A DNA stretch of 63,793 nucleotides. Source: Burkholderia arboris (GTDB lineage: Bacteria; Pseudomonadota; Gammaproteobacteria; Burkholderiales; Burkholderiaceae). The notes beneath the pieces are model-generated. The model was not told the origin of the DNA. It saw only the letters and a list, made by a program, of their open reading frames with translations, and ran no database searches. The first letter of the stretch is position 1; the number at the start of each line of letters is the position of its first letter. Position numbers and translations under genes: made by a program. Location of the stretch: positions 1 through 63,793 of the forward strand of contig NZ_CABVPX010000042.1 of assembly GCF_902499125.1 (NCBI RefSeq), read 5' to 3'. Below, piece by piece: positions 7,601 to 16,243 of the stretch.

Positions 7601-9550
7601 GTGAATACGGAAATCGATGCCACCCGTCCCGCGCTCGGCGCCGCCGGCTTGCTGGGCCGCCTGCGCGCGCTGCTGCGCATGGGGCCGGCCGGCGGCCGCA
7701 TCGGCACGCTGAGCCGGCTCGCGATCGACGGCCTGCCCGACACCTGGACGCAACTGGAGGCGGGCGGCCTGTACGCGATCTATGCGGCCGGCGGCACGCC
7801 GGCGTGCGATGCGCTCGTCTGGGAAAGCGCGCGGCAGGCGCGCACGCGCGACGTGACGGTCGTGCTCGCGCGCGATGCGGCACGCGTGGCCGACCAGATG
7901 GAAGCGCTCGGATTCGCGGGCGGCGCGCAGCCGGCCGGCTGGCCGCGCAACCTGAACGTGCTGGCGATGCCGCCGGCGGAGGAGCCGGCCGACGATGGCG
8001 CCGGCACGACCGGCGCCGCGCCGCGCCGCGCGGCACCGGGCCCGTTCGCGCGGTTGACCGGCGGCCTGCGCGCGATGAAGCGCTACGGTTTTCGCGCGCG
8101 TTCGCTGTATTTCGTGGAAGGGGCCCAGCGCTGGTTCAGCTGGGACGATCCGGTCGCACTCGCGGAAGAAGCACACGCGCTGGCCGACTGGTGCCGCACG
8201 CGCCGGATCGCGCTCGTGCTGCTGCTCGACCCCGAAGCGGCGCGTGCGGGCGACGACGCGCGCACCGACGATGCGCCGCTCGTGCGCGATGCGGACCGGA
8301 CGCCGCGCAGCGGCTTCCACGGCATCTGCTCGGGCGTCGCACAGTTGCAGCGCACGCACGGCGAACTGCTGTGGATCGTCGATTTCTGGCGGGCGGGCGA
8401 CACGCTCGCGGCCGGCGAAGTGCGGCCGCTGCGCTTTGCGCCGGGCGGCCGGTTGTCGGCGAGCATCGACGGCGGTGCGACCGAACCGGCGCACCGGATG
8501 AAGCTCGCGAGTGACGAGGATCGTGTCATCGTCAGCCGCGCGGTACTCGACGGCACGAATCGCATGCCCGGCGACTGGGAAGTCGTCGAAGACAACGCAG
8601 CCGTCGTCGCGGCCTGCGCGCACGCCCAGGCCGCAACCGCGGTGCTCGCGTTCCGCTCGCATGCGCAGCTCGAGGCGTTGTGCGCGGACGTGCATGCGCT
8701 GCGCCGGCAGTGCGGCGGTGCGCTGAAGATCGCGGTCGTCGAGCGCGGCGAAGTGCTGCGCCAGCAGTTCGAGATGCTCGTGCTGAGCGTCGGCGCGAAT
8801 CGCGTCGTCGCGCGCGATTTGCCGGTCTCGCGAATGCAGGCCGCCGTGCATGCGCTGCGTGGCCAGCTCTACGCGCGGCCTGTCGCACCCGACTATCGCG
8901 CGGCGCTCGCGGCCGCGCTCGGTGACTCGGTGCTCGGCTATCTGCCGGTCGGCGCGTTCTGCCTGCGCATTCGCGCGGTGCTCGATCGCGGCGCCGTGCT
9001 CGCGTTGCCGCACACGCTCGCGAAGATCACGCTGCTGCCGGGCGTGTCGCACGTCGACGCGTTGCGGCACTGCCGCCCGCGCCGCGCGGGCGACGTCGTG
9101 ACGGCCGATCCCGGGCACCTGTTCGTGTTCCTGTTCGCGTGCGAACCGGTCGACGCGGAAGACGCGCTCGCGCGGATCTTCGACGTGCCGGTCGATACGC
9201 TGTCCGACCGCGTCGTGTGTCTTGGGCAGGGCAGCATCAACTCCGAGCTCGATGCGTTGAAGGCCGAGAACCGGCGTGCGCCGATCGCCGACTACAGCGA
9301 CCTGTTCGCGGCGCCGCACCCGGCGGGCAGCGTGCGCAAGCCGCCCGCGGGCGCCGATCTCGGCGTGACGCCGGCAGAAGCAAGCGAGGCGATCGAAGCA
9401 ATCGATGCCATCGTCGCGCTCGAGGCGATCGGTGAGACGCCGGCGCCCGAAGCCGTCGACGCACCGACGCCGCATCCCGTCATTCCCGCCGCGCGTGCGC
9501 GCGGCGCCACCCGCAGCGTGATGCCGCTGCGCAAGCAGGAGCGCGCATGA
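7601..9550 (+). CDS. bcsE: c-di-GMP-binding cellulose regulator BcsE
   Basis: 649 residues from a GTG at 7601, preceded by GGGGAA as ribosome-binding site. BcsE proteins sense c-di-GMP through a GIL domain and raise cellulose output at the inner membrane. The N-terminal 200 residues look like the degenerate ATPase-like BcsE region; the central and C-terminal part matches the GIL-type region (LPGVSHVDALRHCRPR then RAGD and FVFLFACEP near residues 480-515). The RAGD at about 494-497 fits the RxxD site used for c-di-GMP in this family, but I could not align it. The last 100 residues are a low-complexity Ala/Pro/Ile-rich tail. The stop overlaps the bcsF start (ATGA), so translation is probably coupled. 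Confidence 0.85.
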   Translation: MNTEIDATRPALGAAGLLGRLRALLRMGPAGGRIGTLSRLAIDGLPDTWTQLEAGGLYAIYAAGGTPACDALVWESARQARTRDVTVVLARDAARVADQMEALGFAGGAQPAGWPRNLNVLAMPPAEEPADDGAGTTGAAPRRAAPGPFARLTGGLRAMKRYGFRARSLYFVEGAQRWFSWDDPVALAEEAHALADWCRTRRIALVLLLDPEAARAGDDARTDDAPLVRDADRTPRSGFHGICSGVAQLQRTHGELLWIVDFWRAGDTLAAGEVRPLRFAPGGRLSASIDGGATEPAHRMKLASDEDRVIVSRAVLDGTNRMPGDWEVVEDNAAVVAACAHAQAATAVLAFRSHAQLEALCADVHALRRQCGGALKIAVVERGEVLRQQFEMLVLSVGANRVVARDLPVSRMQAAVHALRGQLYARPVAPDYRAALAAALGDSVLGYLPVGAFCLRIRAVLDRGAVLALPHTLAKITLLPGVSHVDALRHCRPRRAGDVVTADPGHLFVFLFACEPVDAEDALARIFDVPVDTLSDRVVCLGQGSINSELDALKAENRRAPIADYSDLFAAPHPAGSVRKPPAGADLGVTPAEASEAIEAIDAIVALEAIGETPAPEAVDAPTPHPVIPAARARGATRSVMPLRKQERA

Positions 9551-9753
9551 TTGCCGTACTCGTCACCGGTTTCATCGTCGGCATCGTGGTTGCGGTGCCG
9601 GTGTGGATCGTCGCGCAGCACCTCGGCATCGGCCGCGGTTTCCATGCCCCGCGCGGGATCGACCGGCACGGCGCGGTGCCGTGCGAACTCGTGCCGGTCG
9701 CGCTGCGCGGCCGGTTGCTGCCCGGCGCCGGCGCCGACAAGGCGGCGCGATGA
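9547..9753 (+). CDS. bcsF: Small membrane protein BcsF
   Basis: 68 residues: one N-terminal hydrophobic helix (residues 1-24, Ile/Val-rich) followed by a short basic and hydrophilic tail. Size, topology and position between bcsE and bcsQ match BcsF, the single-pass inner-membrane protein that recruits BcsE to the synthase in enterobacteria. Start and stop overlap the neighbours by 4 nt each (ATGA at both ends), indicating translational coupling. Sequence similarity to E. coli BcsF is weak by eye, so the name rests mainly on context. Confidence 0.72.
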   Translation: MIAVLVTGFIVGIVVAVPVWIVAQHLGIGRGFHAPRGIDRHGAVPCELVPVALRGRLLPGAGADKAAR

Positions 9754-10529
9754 AGACGATTGCCATTACGTCGACGACCGGCGGCGCGGGCCGCACGACG
9801 CTTGCGGCCGCGCTCGCGGTGCTGCTCGCGCGCCGTGGCCGGCCGGTCGTCGCCGTCGAACTCGATCCACAGAACCTGATGGGCGCGACGCTCGGCCTCG
9901 ACACGCTGGCCGAACACGGCCTCGCGCAGAGCGTGCTCGGCGGCGCCGAGCCGTGGCATGCGCATACGTGGCGTAATGCCGACGGCGTGCTGTTCGTGCC
10001 GTACGGGCACGTCGATGCCGCCGGTGCGGCCGCATGCGATGCGCGGCTCGTGGCCGATCCCGCATGGCTGTCGCGTGCGCTGGACGAGATCGGGCTGCCG
10101 GCCGACGGCGTCGTGCTGGTCGACACCGCGCGCTATCCGTCGCCGCAGGCCGAGCAGGCGATTCGCTGCGCGGACCTGACGCTCGTCGTCGTGCCGCCGG
10201 AGCCGATCGCCTGCGCGACGACGGCCGCGCGGCTCGGTGCGCTCCGGGCCGGCGCGGGTGAGCTGCAGATCGTCGTGAACCGGCTGAACCCGGCGCGCGA
10301 CATGCAGCGCGACGCGCTCGCGATGCTGCGCGCGGTCGCGGGGCCGGCATCGATGCTCGAGCAGCGCATCCACGTCGATGCGGCGGTGCCCGAAGCACTA
10401 GCGCGCGGCAGCTGGATCTTCGACGACGCCCCGTATTCGCAGGTGTCGCACGACCTGAACGGCATCGCGAACTGGGTCCATGCGTGGCTGACGGCCGTCG
10501 CCGCGGGCCGCACCGGAGCGGTGCGATGA
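9750..10529 (+). CDS. bcsQ: MinD/ParA-type ATPase BcsQ
   Basis: 259 residues starting MKTIAITSTTGGAGRTT. This is a SIMIBI ATPase related to MinD and ParA, linked to polar assembly of the cellulose machine. The P-loop region GGAGRTT (residues 11-17) lacks both the signature Lys and the Walker A Lys (Arg15 instead); E. coli BcsQ is also degenerate here, so this is a family trait rather than damage. Switch-like segments VELDPQN (about 36-42) and VLVDTARYPS (about 125) are present. It overlaps bcsF and bcsA by ATGA at each end. Confidence 0.87.
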   Translation: MKTIAITSTTGGAGRTTLAAALAVLLARRGRPVVAVELDPQNLMGATLGLDTLAEHGLAQSVLGGAEPWHAHTWRNADGVLFVPYGHVDAAGAAACDARLVADPAWLSRALDEIGLPADGVVLVDTARYPSPQAEQAIRCADLTLVVVPPEPIACATTAARLGALRAGAGELQIVVNRLNPARDMQRDALAMLRAVAGPASMLEQRIHVDAAVPEALARGSWIFDDAPYSQVSHDLNGIANWVHAWLTAVAAGRTGAVR

Positions 10530-13063
10530 AGGCCGCGTTCGCGTCGCGACTGCGCACGCTCGGCCGCCGTGCGGCCGACTGGTGCGCGCGCGGCATCGGG
10601 CTGCCGGCGGAACGTACGCTGGTCGACTGGCTCGTGCGGCTGTTCTTCCACGCACCGCCGCCCGGCCGGCCCGATCACGTGCGCCGCTGGGTGCGCGTCG
10701 GGTTCCTGCGGCTCGCGCACGACTGGGGCGTGCTGCAGCCGCTCAGCGTGCGCGAATGGCTGTGGCGTGCGATCGTGCGTGCGCCGCGCGCGGCCGACGG
10801 CCGGCCCGCGCGCGATCCGCTCGCGTGGTTCGACAAATACGTGGTGCCCGTCTACGTGGCCGGGCGCGCGGTCGCCCGGCGCATCAACGCGCTGCTCGAA
10901 CGTTTGCCGTGGGTGCGCTGGGGCGAGTGGCTCGATGCGCGCGCGAACGGCGTCGGCCGGCACCGCTGGCTCGCGCCGCTGCTGCTCGTGGCCGGTGCGG
11001 TGCTGTGGGCCGCGGCCGGGATGTCGCCGCTGATGCCCGGTGCGCAGTTCGCCTTCTTCGCGATCGTCGCCGTGCTGGCGCTCGCGCTGCGCCGCCTGCC
11101 GGGCCACCTGCCGACGCTCGCGCTCGCGTCGCTCGCGCTGCTCGCGACGGTGCGCTACGTATGGTGGCGCACGACGCAGACGCTCGATTTCCGCAGCCCG
11201 GTCGAGGCCGTCGCGGGCTACCTGCTGTACGGCGCCGAAGCCTATACGTGGATGATCCTGCTGCTCGGCTTCGTGCAGACCGCGTGGCCGCTCGACCGGC
11301 CGATCGTGCCGCTGCCCGACGATCCCGACACCTGGCCGACCGTCGACATCTATATCCCGACCTACAACGAACCGCTGTCGGTCGTGAAGCCGACGGTGTT
11401 CGCCGCGCAGAGCATCGACTGGCCGACGGCGAAGCTGCGCGTGTACCTGCTCGACGATGGCCGGCGCCCCGAGTTCGCGGCGTTCGCGGCCGAGGCGGGC
11501 ATCGATTACCTGACGCGCGACGACAACCGCCACGCGAAGGCCGGCAACATCAACCGCGCGCTGCCGAAGACGCACGGCGAATACATCGCGATTTTCGACT
11601 GCGATCACGTGCCGACGCGCTCGTTCCTGCAGACGACGATGGGCGTGTTCCTGCGCGACCCGAAGTGCGCGCTCGTGCAGACGCCGCACCATTTCTTCTC
11701 GCCCGATCCGTTCGAGCGCAACCTCGGCACGTTCCGCGAGATCCCGAACGAGGGCAACCTGTTCTACGGCCTCGTGCAGTCGGGCAACGACCTGTGGAAC
11801 GCGACGTTCTTCTGCGGCTCGTGCGCGGTGCTCAAGCGTACCGCGCTGGAGGAGGTCGGCGGCGTCGCGGTCGAGACCGTGACCGAGGACGCGCACACGG
11901 CGCTCAAGCTGCACCGGCGCGGCTATACGTCGGCGTACCTGCCGACCGTGCAGGCGGCCGGCCTCGCGACCGAAAGCCTCGCGGGCCACGTGAAGCAGCG
12001 CACCCGCTGGGCGCGCGGGATGGCGCAGATCTTCCGCATCGACAACCCGTTCTTCGGGCGCGGGCTCGGCCTGATCCAGCGGATCTGCTACGGCAACGCG
12101 ATGCTGCACTTCTTCTACGGGATTCCGCGGCTGGTGTTCCTGACGATCCCGCTCGCGTACCTGTTCTTCCACCTGTATTTCATCAACGCGTCGTCGCTCG
12201 CGCTCGCGAGCTACGTGATCCCGTACCTCGTGCTCGCGAACGTCGCGAACTCGCGGATGCAGGGACGCTACCGACATTCGTTCTGGGCCGAGGTTTACGA
12301 ATCGGTGCTCGCGTGGTACATCGCGCTGCCGACCACCGTTGCGTTCTTCAGCCCGAAGCATGGCAAGTTCAACGTGACCGACAAGGGCGGCAAGATCGAC
12401 GAAGGCTATGTGGACTGGTCGACGTCGAAACCGTATCTGGTGCTGTTCGGGCTGAACGTGCTCGCGATCCTCGCCGGCCTGTGGCGGCTGGTGGCCGACC
12501 AGGGCGACGAGGCGTCGACGATCCTGATCACGCTCGGCTGGACCGTGTACAACCTCGCGATGCTCGGCGCGGCGCTGGCCGTCGCGCGCGAGACCAAGCA
12601 GGTGCGCGTCACGCACCGGATCGCGATGCGCGTGCCGGCCATGCTGGTGCTCGCCGACGGGTCGACCGCCGCGTGCTTCACGAGCGACTATTCGACCGGT
12701 GGCCTCGGCCTCGAAGCGGTGCCGGGGCTGCCGCTCGCCGTCGGCGACACGGTGACGGTGTGCGTGACGCGCGGCGACCGGGCGTTCCCGTTCCCGGTCC
12801 GCGTGACCCGTGTGACACCGACCCATGTCGGCGTGAGCTTCGAGGAACTGACGCTCGAACAGGAACGCCAGCTCGTGCAGTGCACGTTCGGCCGCGCGGA
12901 TGCGTGGCTCGACTGGCACGAAGGAGAGCGTCTCGACACGCCGCTCGGCGGGCTGAAGGAAGTGCTGCGGATCGGGCTCGACGGTTACGTACGGATGTGG
13001 AAGGGTGCGGCGCGCGGCGTGCAGGCGATGCTCGCGCCGAAACTCGATCGGGCGCGCGACTGA
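10526..13063 (+). CDS. bcsA: Cellulose synthase catalytic subunit BcsA (GT2, PilZ)
   Basis: 845 residues; start ATG 10526 overlaps the bcsQ stop. BcsA polymerises UDP-glucose to beta-1,4-glucan and threads it through the inner membrane. N-terminal TM helices lie at about 150-265, then the GT2 domain: IYIPTYNE, LLDDG near 309, FDCD (358-360), TED near 454 and the acceptor-site QRTRW (491-495). C-terminal TM helices follow (about 530-690). The C-terminal PilZ domain has both c-di-GMP motifs, RVTHR (694-698) and DYSTGG (721-726), so allosteric activation should be intact. Unusually, bcsA lies downstream of bcsB-Z-C and bcsE-F-Q rather than directly before bcsB. Confidence 0.96.
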   Translation: MKAAFASRLRTLGRRAADWCARGIGLPAERTLVDWLVRLFFHAPPPGRPDHVRRWVRVGFLRLAHDWGVLQPLSVREWLWRAIVRAPRAADGRPARDPLAWFDKYVVPVYVAGRAVARRINALLERLPWVRWGEWLDARANGVGRHRWLAPLLLVAGAVLWAAAGMSPLMPGAQFAFFAIVAVLALALRRLPGHLPTLALASLALLATVRYVWWRTTQTLDFRSPVEAVAGYLLYGAEAYTWMILLLGFVQTAWPLDRPIVPLPDDPDTWPTVDIYIPTYNEPLSVVKPTVFAAQSIDWPTAKLRVYLLDDGRRPEFAAFAAEAGIDYLTRDDNRHAKAGNINRALPKTHGEYIAIFDCDHVPTRSFLQTTMGVFLRDPKCALVQTPHHFFSPDPFERNLGTFREIPNEGNLFYGLVQSGNDLWNATFFCGSCAVLKRTALEEVGGVAVETVTEDAHTALKLHRRGYTSAYLPTVQAAGLATESLAGHVKQRTRWARGMAQIFRIDNPFFGRGLGLIQRICYGNAMLHFFYGIPRLVFLTIPLAYLFFHLYFINASSLALASYVIPYLVLANVANSRMQGRYRHSFWAEVYESVLAWYIALPTTVAFFSPKHGKFNVTDKGGKIDEGYVDWSTSKPYLVLFGLNVLAILAGLWRLVADQGDEASTILITLGWTVYNLAMLGAALAVARETKQVRVTHRIAMRVPAMLVLADGSTAACFTSDYSTGGLGLEAVPGLPLAVGDTVTVCVTRGDRAFPFPVRVTRVTPTHVGVSFEELTLEQERQLVQCTFGRADAWLDWHEGERLDTPLGGLKEVLRIGLDGYVRMWKGAARGVQAMLAPKLDRARD

Positions 13064-13090
13064 CGCGGCGCTCATCATGGAGCGGTTTAG

Positions 13091-14647
13091 ATGACATTCT
13101 GGAATCTGTATTTCATCCTGAAGTTCGCGCTGTTCGCGACCGGGCACCTGCAGCCGTTCTGGCTCGCAAACCTCGCGTTCGCGGTGGCGCTCGTGGCAAG
13201 CGCGCCGATCCGGCAGCGCGCGTGGCGCATCGTCCGGCAGGTCGTGGCGATCGCGATCGCGGTGCCGCTGCTCGCGCGCGAAATGCATGCGCCGCCGCTG
13301 GCCCGTCTCGTCGATGCCGCGCGCGAAGTGAGCACGTTCCGCCTCGACTACTGGATGGAACTGCTGCCGCGTCTGCTGCCGCCGTTGCTGGTACTCACGG
13401 TCGTCGGCGCGCTGATCGTCTATTTCATCGTCAACCGCTGGCTGCGCGTCGCGACGTTCGTGCTGGCCGTGCTGATCGTGATGCCGCTGTGGCAGGCCGG
13501 CAGCGGGTTGATGGCACGCGTCGTCGCGCCGGCCCAGCAGCAGGCGAACGCAACGGGCGCCACGCGCGCCGACCAGCCCGAGGATCACAACGCGGCGCTC
13601 GCGACATTCCGTGCACAGGAGTCGCAGCGGCAGGTTGCGTTCGGTCATCTCGGCGACGATCCGGCCGCGCAGTTCGACGTGATCGTGCTGCACATCTGCT
13701 CGCTGTCGTGGGACGACCTCGATGCGGCCAAGGTGCGCAACCACCCGATGCTGAGCCACTTCGACTACCTGTTCACGAACTTCAGCACGGCGGCGAGCTA
13801 CAGCGGCCCGGCAGCGATCCGCGTGCTGCGCGCGAGCTGCGGGCAGGAAGCGCACGCGGACCTGTACAAGCCCGCGCCGCAGCAGTGCTATCTCTTCTCG
13901 CAACTGGCGCGCGCCGGCTACTCGGTGCAGTCGCTGCTGAACCACGACGGTCATTTCGACAACTTCCTGCAGGTGATCCACGACAACATCGGCGTGCCCG
14001 ATGCGCCGTTGATCTCGAACGCGGCCGCGCCCGTCGCGATGCACGCATTCGACGGCTCGGCGATCAAGGACGATTACTCGACGCTCGCGAACTGGTACGC
14101 GCAGCGCGCGTCGGTGCCGGGGCCCGTCGCGCTGTACTACAACACGATCAGCCTGCACGACGGCAACCGTGTCGTCGGCAGCTCGCTGACGAGTATCGAC
14201 TCGTATCCGCAGCGCGCGACGAAGCTGATGAGCGACTTCGACCATCTTGCCGACCTGATCGCGCAATCGGGCCGTCGTGCGGTGATCGTGTTCGTGCCCG
14301 AGCACGGTGCCGCGCTGCGCGGCGACAAGAACCAGGTCGCGGGGCTGCGGGAGATCCCGACGCCGCGCGTCGTGCACGGGCCGGTCGGCGTGCGGCTCGT
14401 CGGCTTTGCGGGCAACCACGGCGCGACGACCGTGATCGACCAGCCGACCAGCTTCCTCGCGCTGTCGCAGTTGCTGTCGAACCTGGTATCGAACAGTCCG
14501 TTCAAGCCGGGCACGACCCTCGCGCAATACGCGGCGGACCTGCCGCGCACGCGGATGGTCGGTGAGAACGAGGGCACGGTGACGATGCAGACGGCCGCGG
14601 GCTACGCGGTGAAAACTCCGGACGGCGTATGGATCGACGAACAGTAA
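13091..14647 (+). CDS. bcsG: Cellulose phosphoethanolamine transferase BcsG
   Basis: 518 residues. N-terminal membrane domain with about 5 TM helices (residues 1-150), then a periplasmic alkaline-phosphatase-like domain. It moves phosphoethanolamine from lipid onto cellulose. All zinc and nucleophile residues known for E. coli BcsG have counterparts: Cys203 in HICSLSW, Ser238 in SYSGPAAIR, and Glu404-His405 in FVPEHG. It starts 27 nt after bcsA, and its last 19 nt overlap bcsR. Presence of BcsE, BcsF and BcsG predicts a pEtN-modified polymer. Confidence 0.93.
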   Translation: MTFWNLYFILKFALFATGHLQPFWLANLAFAVALVASAPIRQRAWRIVRQVVAIAIAVPLLAREMHAPPLARLVDAAREVSTFRLDYWMELLPRLLPPLLVLTVVGALIVYFIVNRWLRVATFVLAVLIVMPLWQAGSGLMARVVAPAQQQANATGATRADQPEDHNAALATFRAQESQRQVAFGHLGDDPAAQFDVIVLHICSLSWDDLDAAKVRNHPMLSHFDYLFTNFSTAASYSGPAAIRVLRASCGQEAHADLYKPAPQQCYLFSQLARAGYSVQSLLNHDGHFDNFLQVIHDNIGVPDAPLISNAAAPVAMHAFDGSAIKDDYSTLANWYAQRASVPGPVALYYNTISLHDGNRVVGSSLTSIDSYPQRATKLMSDFDHLADLIAQSGRRAVIVFVPEHGAALRGDKNQVAGLREIPTPRVVHGPVGVRLVGFAGNHGATTVIDQPTSFLALSQLLSNLVSNSPFKPGTTLAQYAADLPRTRMVGENEGTVTMQTAAGYAVKTPDGVWIDEQ

Positions 14648-14826
14648 TCCTTCCCGGCGACGGCGACCTCGATCGCCTGTCGCAACCGAACGACGTGATC
14701 GGTCTCGCGCGGCATCTGCCCGCGCTCGATCCCGAGCGTTATGTCGACGAGCAGGCGCGCCGCGCATTCGTCGAGTCGCTCGACCGCTGGCCGACGCTCG
14801 CGAAGCTGATGGGGTTGACGCCGTAA
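14629..14826 (+). CDS. bcsR: Small cellulose-biosynthesis protein BcsR (YhjR-like)
   Basis: 65 residues starting ATG 14629, inside the end of bcsG in another frame. The C-terminal half, YVDEQARRAFVESLDRWP followed by TLAKLMGL, closely follows the pattern of E. coli BcsR (YADISQREQLAAALKRWP then LLAEF), and length agrees (62 aa there). BcsR works with BcsQ to stabilise and regulate BcsA. In enterobacteria bcsR opens the operon just before bcsQ; here it closes it after bcsG. Such a short overlapping gene is easily missed. Confidence 0.75.
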   Translation: MDRRTVILPGDGDLDRLSQPNDVIGLARHLPALDPERYVDEQARRAFVESLDRWPTLAKLMGLTP

Positions 14827-14832
14827 GCGAAC

Positions 14833-14858
14833 GACGGCCGGCGTGGGTGCCGGCCGTC
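14833..14858. terminator. Terminator hairpin after the bcs operon
   Basis: A 10-bp perfect stem (GACGGCCGGC, loop gtgggt, GCCGGCCGTC) lies between the convergent bcsR and pirin genes, followed by TT on the plus strand. There is no long T-run, so strength is uncertain. Confidence 0.6.
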
Positions 14859-14881
14859 TTCGGTGGGGCGGGCGACCCCGC

Positions 14882-15766
14882 TTACTGCGCCTTGCGTTCC
14901 GGCTGGCGGGTCCATTCGTTTTCTTCGCCCGGTACCTTGCCGAACGTCTGAGCGGCCCAGGCAGCACGCGCCGCGTCGATCTTGGCACGCTCGCTCGAGA
15001 CGAAATTCCACTCGATGAACCGCTCGCCCGGCAGGTGTGCACCACCGAGCAGCATCACGCGCGCGCCGTTCGCGCTCGCCAGCGCCACGGTCGCGCCCGG
15101 TTCGAGCACGGCCATCGTCGCGGGGGCGAGCGGCGTGCCGTCGATGCTCAGATCGCCGTCGACGAGATAGATGCCGCGTTCGTCGTGCTCCGCATCGAGC
15201 GCGAGTTGCCCGCCCGACGCAAATTCCGCATAGGCGTAGAGGGTCGGCGAGAACACGGCGACCGGCGACGTGAGCCCGAACGCGGTGCCCGCGATCACGC
15301 GCACGTTTACGCCGTTGCGCGTGAACGACGGCAGCGTGTCGGCGGCATGATGAACGAACGCGGGCGTCGTGTCCTCATGCTCGACCGGCAGTGCCACCCA
15401 GGTCTGGATCCCGTGCACCGGCTGATCGTGCGGCCGGTCTTCGTCGGGCGAGCGTTCCGAATGCACGATGCCGCGACCGGCCGTCATCCAGTTCACGTCG
15501 CCCGGCACGATTTTCTGCCGGAAACCGAGGCTGTCGTGATGCATCAGCGAGCCGTCGAACAGGTAGGTGACGGTCGCGAGCCCGATGTGCGGATGCGGCA
15601 GCACGTCGATGCCGCGGCCGGCCGGCAGCACGGCCGGGCCCATTTCGTCGAAGAAGATGAACGGGCCGACGAGGCGCGCGGCGCGTGCGGGCAGCACGCG
15701 GCGCACGACGAGGTTGCCGATGTCGCTGTCGCGCGGCGTGAGCAGGGTCTTGATCGAGGCGGACAT
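14882..15766 (-). CDS. Pirin family cupin protein
   Basis: 294 residues. The N-terminal pirin cupin carries the metal-binding pattern HPHIGL near residue 58, HHDSLG near 77 and GRGIVHSE near 98-105; a second cupin-like half covers about 170-290 (pirin C-terminal domain). Some bacterial pirins are quercetin 2,3-dioxygenases, others modulate redox enzymes; the substrate here cannot be told. It is the last gene of a leftward run (xapX, antiporter, osmC, pirin), 31 nt after osmC. Confidence 0.88.
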   Translation of the reverse strand: MSASIKTLLTPRDSDIGNLVVRRVLPARAARLVGPFIFFDEMGPAVLPAGRGIDVLPHPHIGLATVTYLFDGSLMHHDSLGFRQKIVPGDVNWMTAGRGIVHSERSPDEDRPHDQPVHGIQTWVALPVEHEDTTPAFVHHAADTLPSFTRNGVNVRVIAGTAFGLTSPVAVFSPTLYAYAEFASGGQLALDAEHDERGIYLVDGDLSIDGTPLAPATMAVLEPGATVALASANGARVMLLGGAHLPGERFIEWNFVSSERAKIDAARAAWAAQTFGKVPGEENEWTRQPERKAQ

Positions 15767-15797
15767 GATGGGGACTTTGTGGTCGGTGCGGAAAGCG

Positions 15798-16190
15798 TCA
15801 GGCGATCGCCGTGTCGATCGTGATCGGGTGCGTGAGGATCTTGTGCACCGGGCATGCGTTGGCGATCTGCAGCAGACGCTCGCGTTGCTCGTCGGTCAGG
15901 TCGCCGTCGAGCGTGATGCGGCGCACGATCGTGCTGCCCGCGCTGCCCGATTCGTGTGCGAGCTTCACGTGCACTTCGGCGAGCGGCCAGCCTTTTCGTT
16001 GCGCATACATCTTCAGCGTGATCGCGGTGCATGCGCCGAGGCTCGACAGCAGCAGCGCGACGGGCGTCGGTGCGGCATCGCCGCCGCCGAGCGACGCCGG
16101 TTCGTCGGCGCGCCACTGGTGGACGCCATCGCTGAAGTGGACGAGGTAATCGACCGAGCCGATGCTCGCTTCGACGGACAGTTCGCTCAT
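15798..16190 (-). CDS. OsmC/Ohr family peroxide-stress protein
   Basis: 130 residues. OsmC-like proteins reduce organic hydroperoxides using two cysteines; here they are Cys54 in SSLGACTAITLKMYA and Cys112 in NACPVHKIL, both in the expected motifs. Start ATG at 16190 fits the family N-terminus (a short acidic segment before the first strand); longer frames upstream run into the antiporter gene. It sits between the Na+/H+ antiporter (53 nt upstream) and pirin, suggesting a stress-related transcription unit. Confidence 0.88.
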   Translation of the reverse strand: MSELSVEASIGSVDYLVHFSDGVHQWRADEPASLGGGDAAPTPVALLLSSLGACTAITLKMYAQRKGWPLAEVHVKLAHESGSAGSTIVRRITLDGDLTDEQRERLLQIANACPVHKILTHPITIDTAIA

Positions 16191-16243
16191 TGCAGTTCCA
16201 GGTGGGGAAAGGGGGCGGGGCCGGCGGCGTGGCCGGCCGGGCG

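Noticed and set aside
3317..9475. 2052-codon minus-strand open frame opposite bcsC and bcsE
   Set aside because: Antisense shadow of high-GC genes: Arg/His/Ala-rich and without domains. It also crosses the palindromic element.
9762..9800. BcsQ P-loop missing both Lys residues considered as gene damage
   Set aside because: E. coli BcsQ is degenerate at the same place, so this appears to be normal for the family.
10133..14767. 1544-codon minus-strand open frame opposite bcsA and bcsG
   Set aside because: Same antisense shadow pattern; the plus strand encodes clear BcsQ, BcsA and BcsG.
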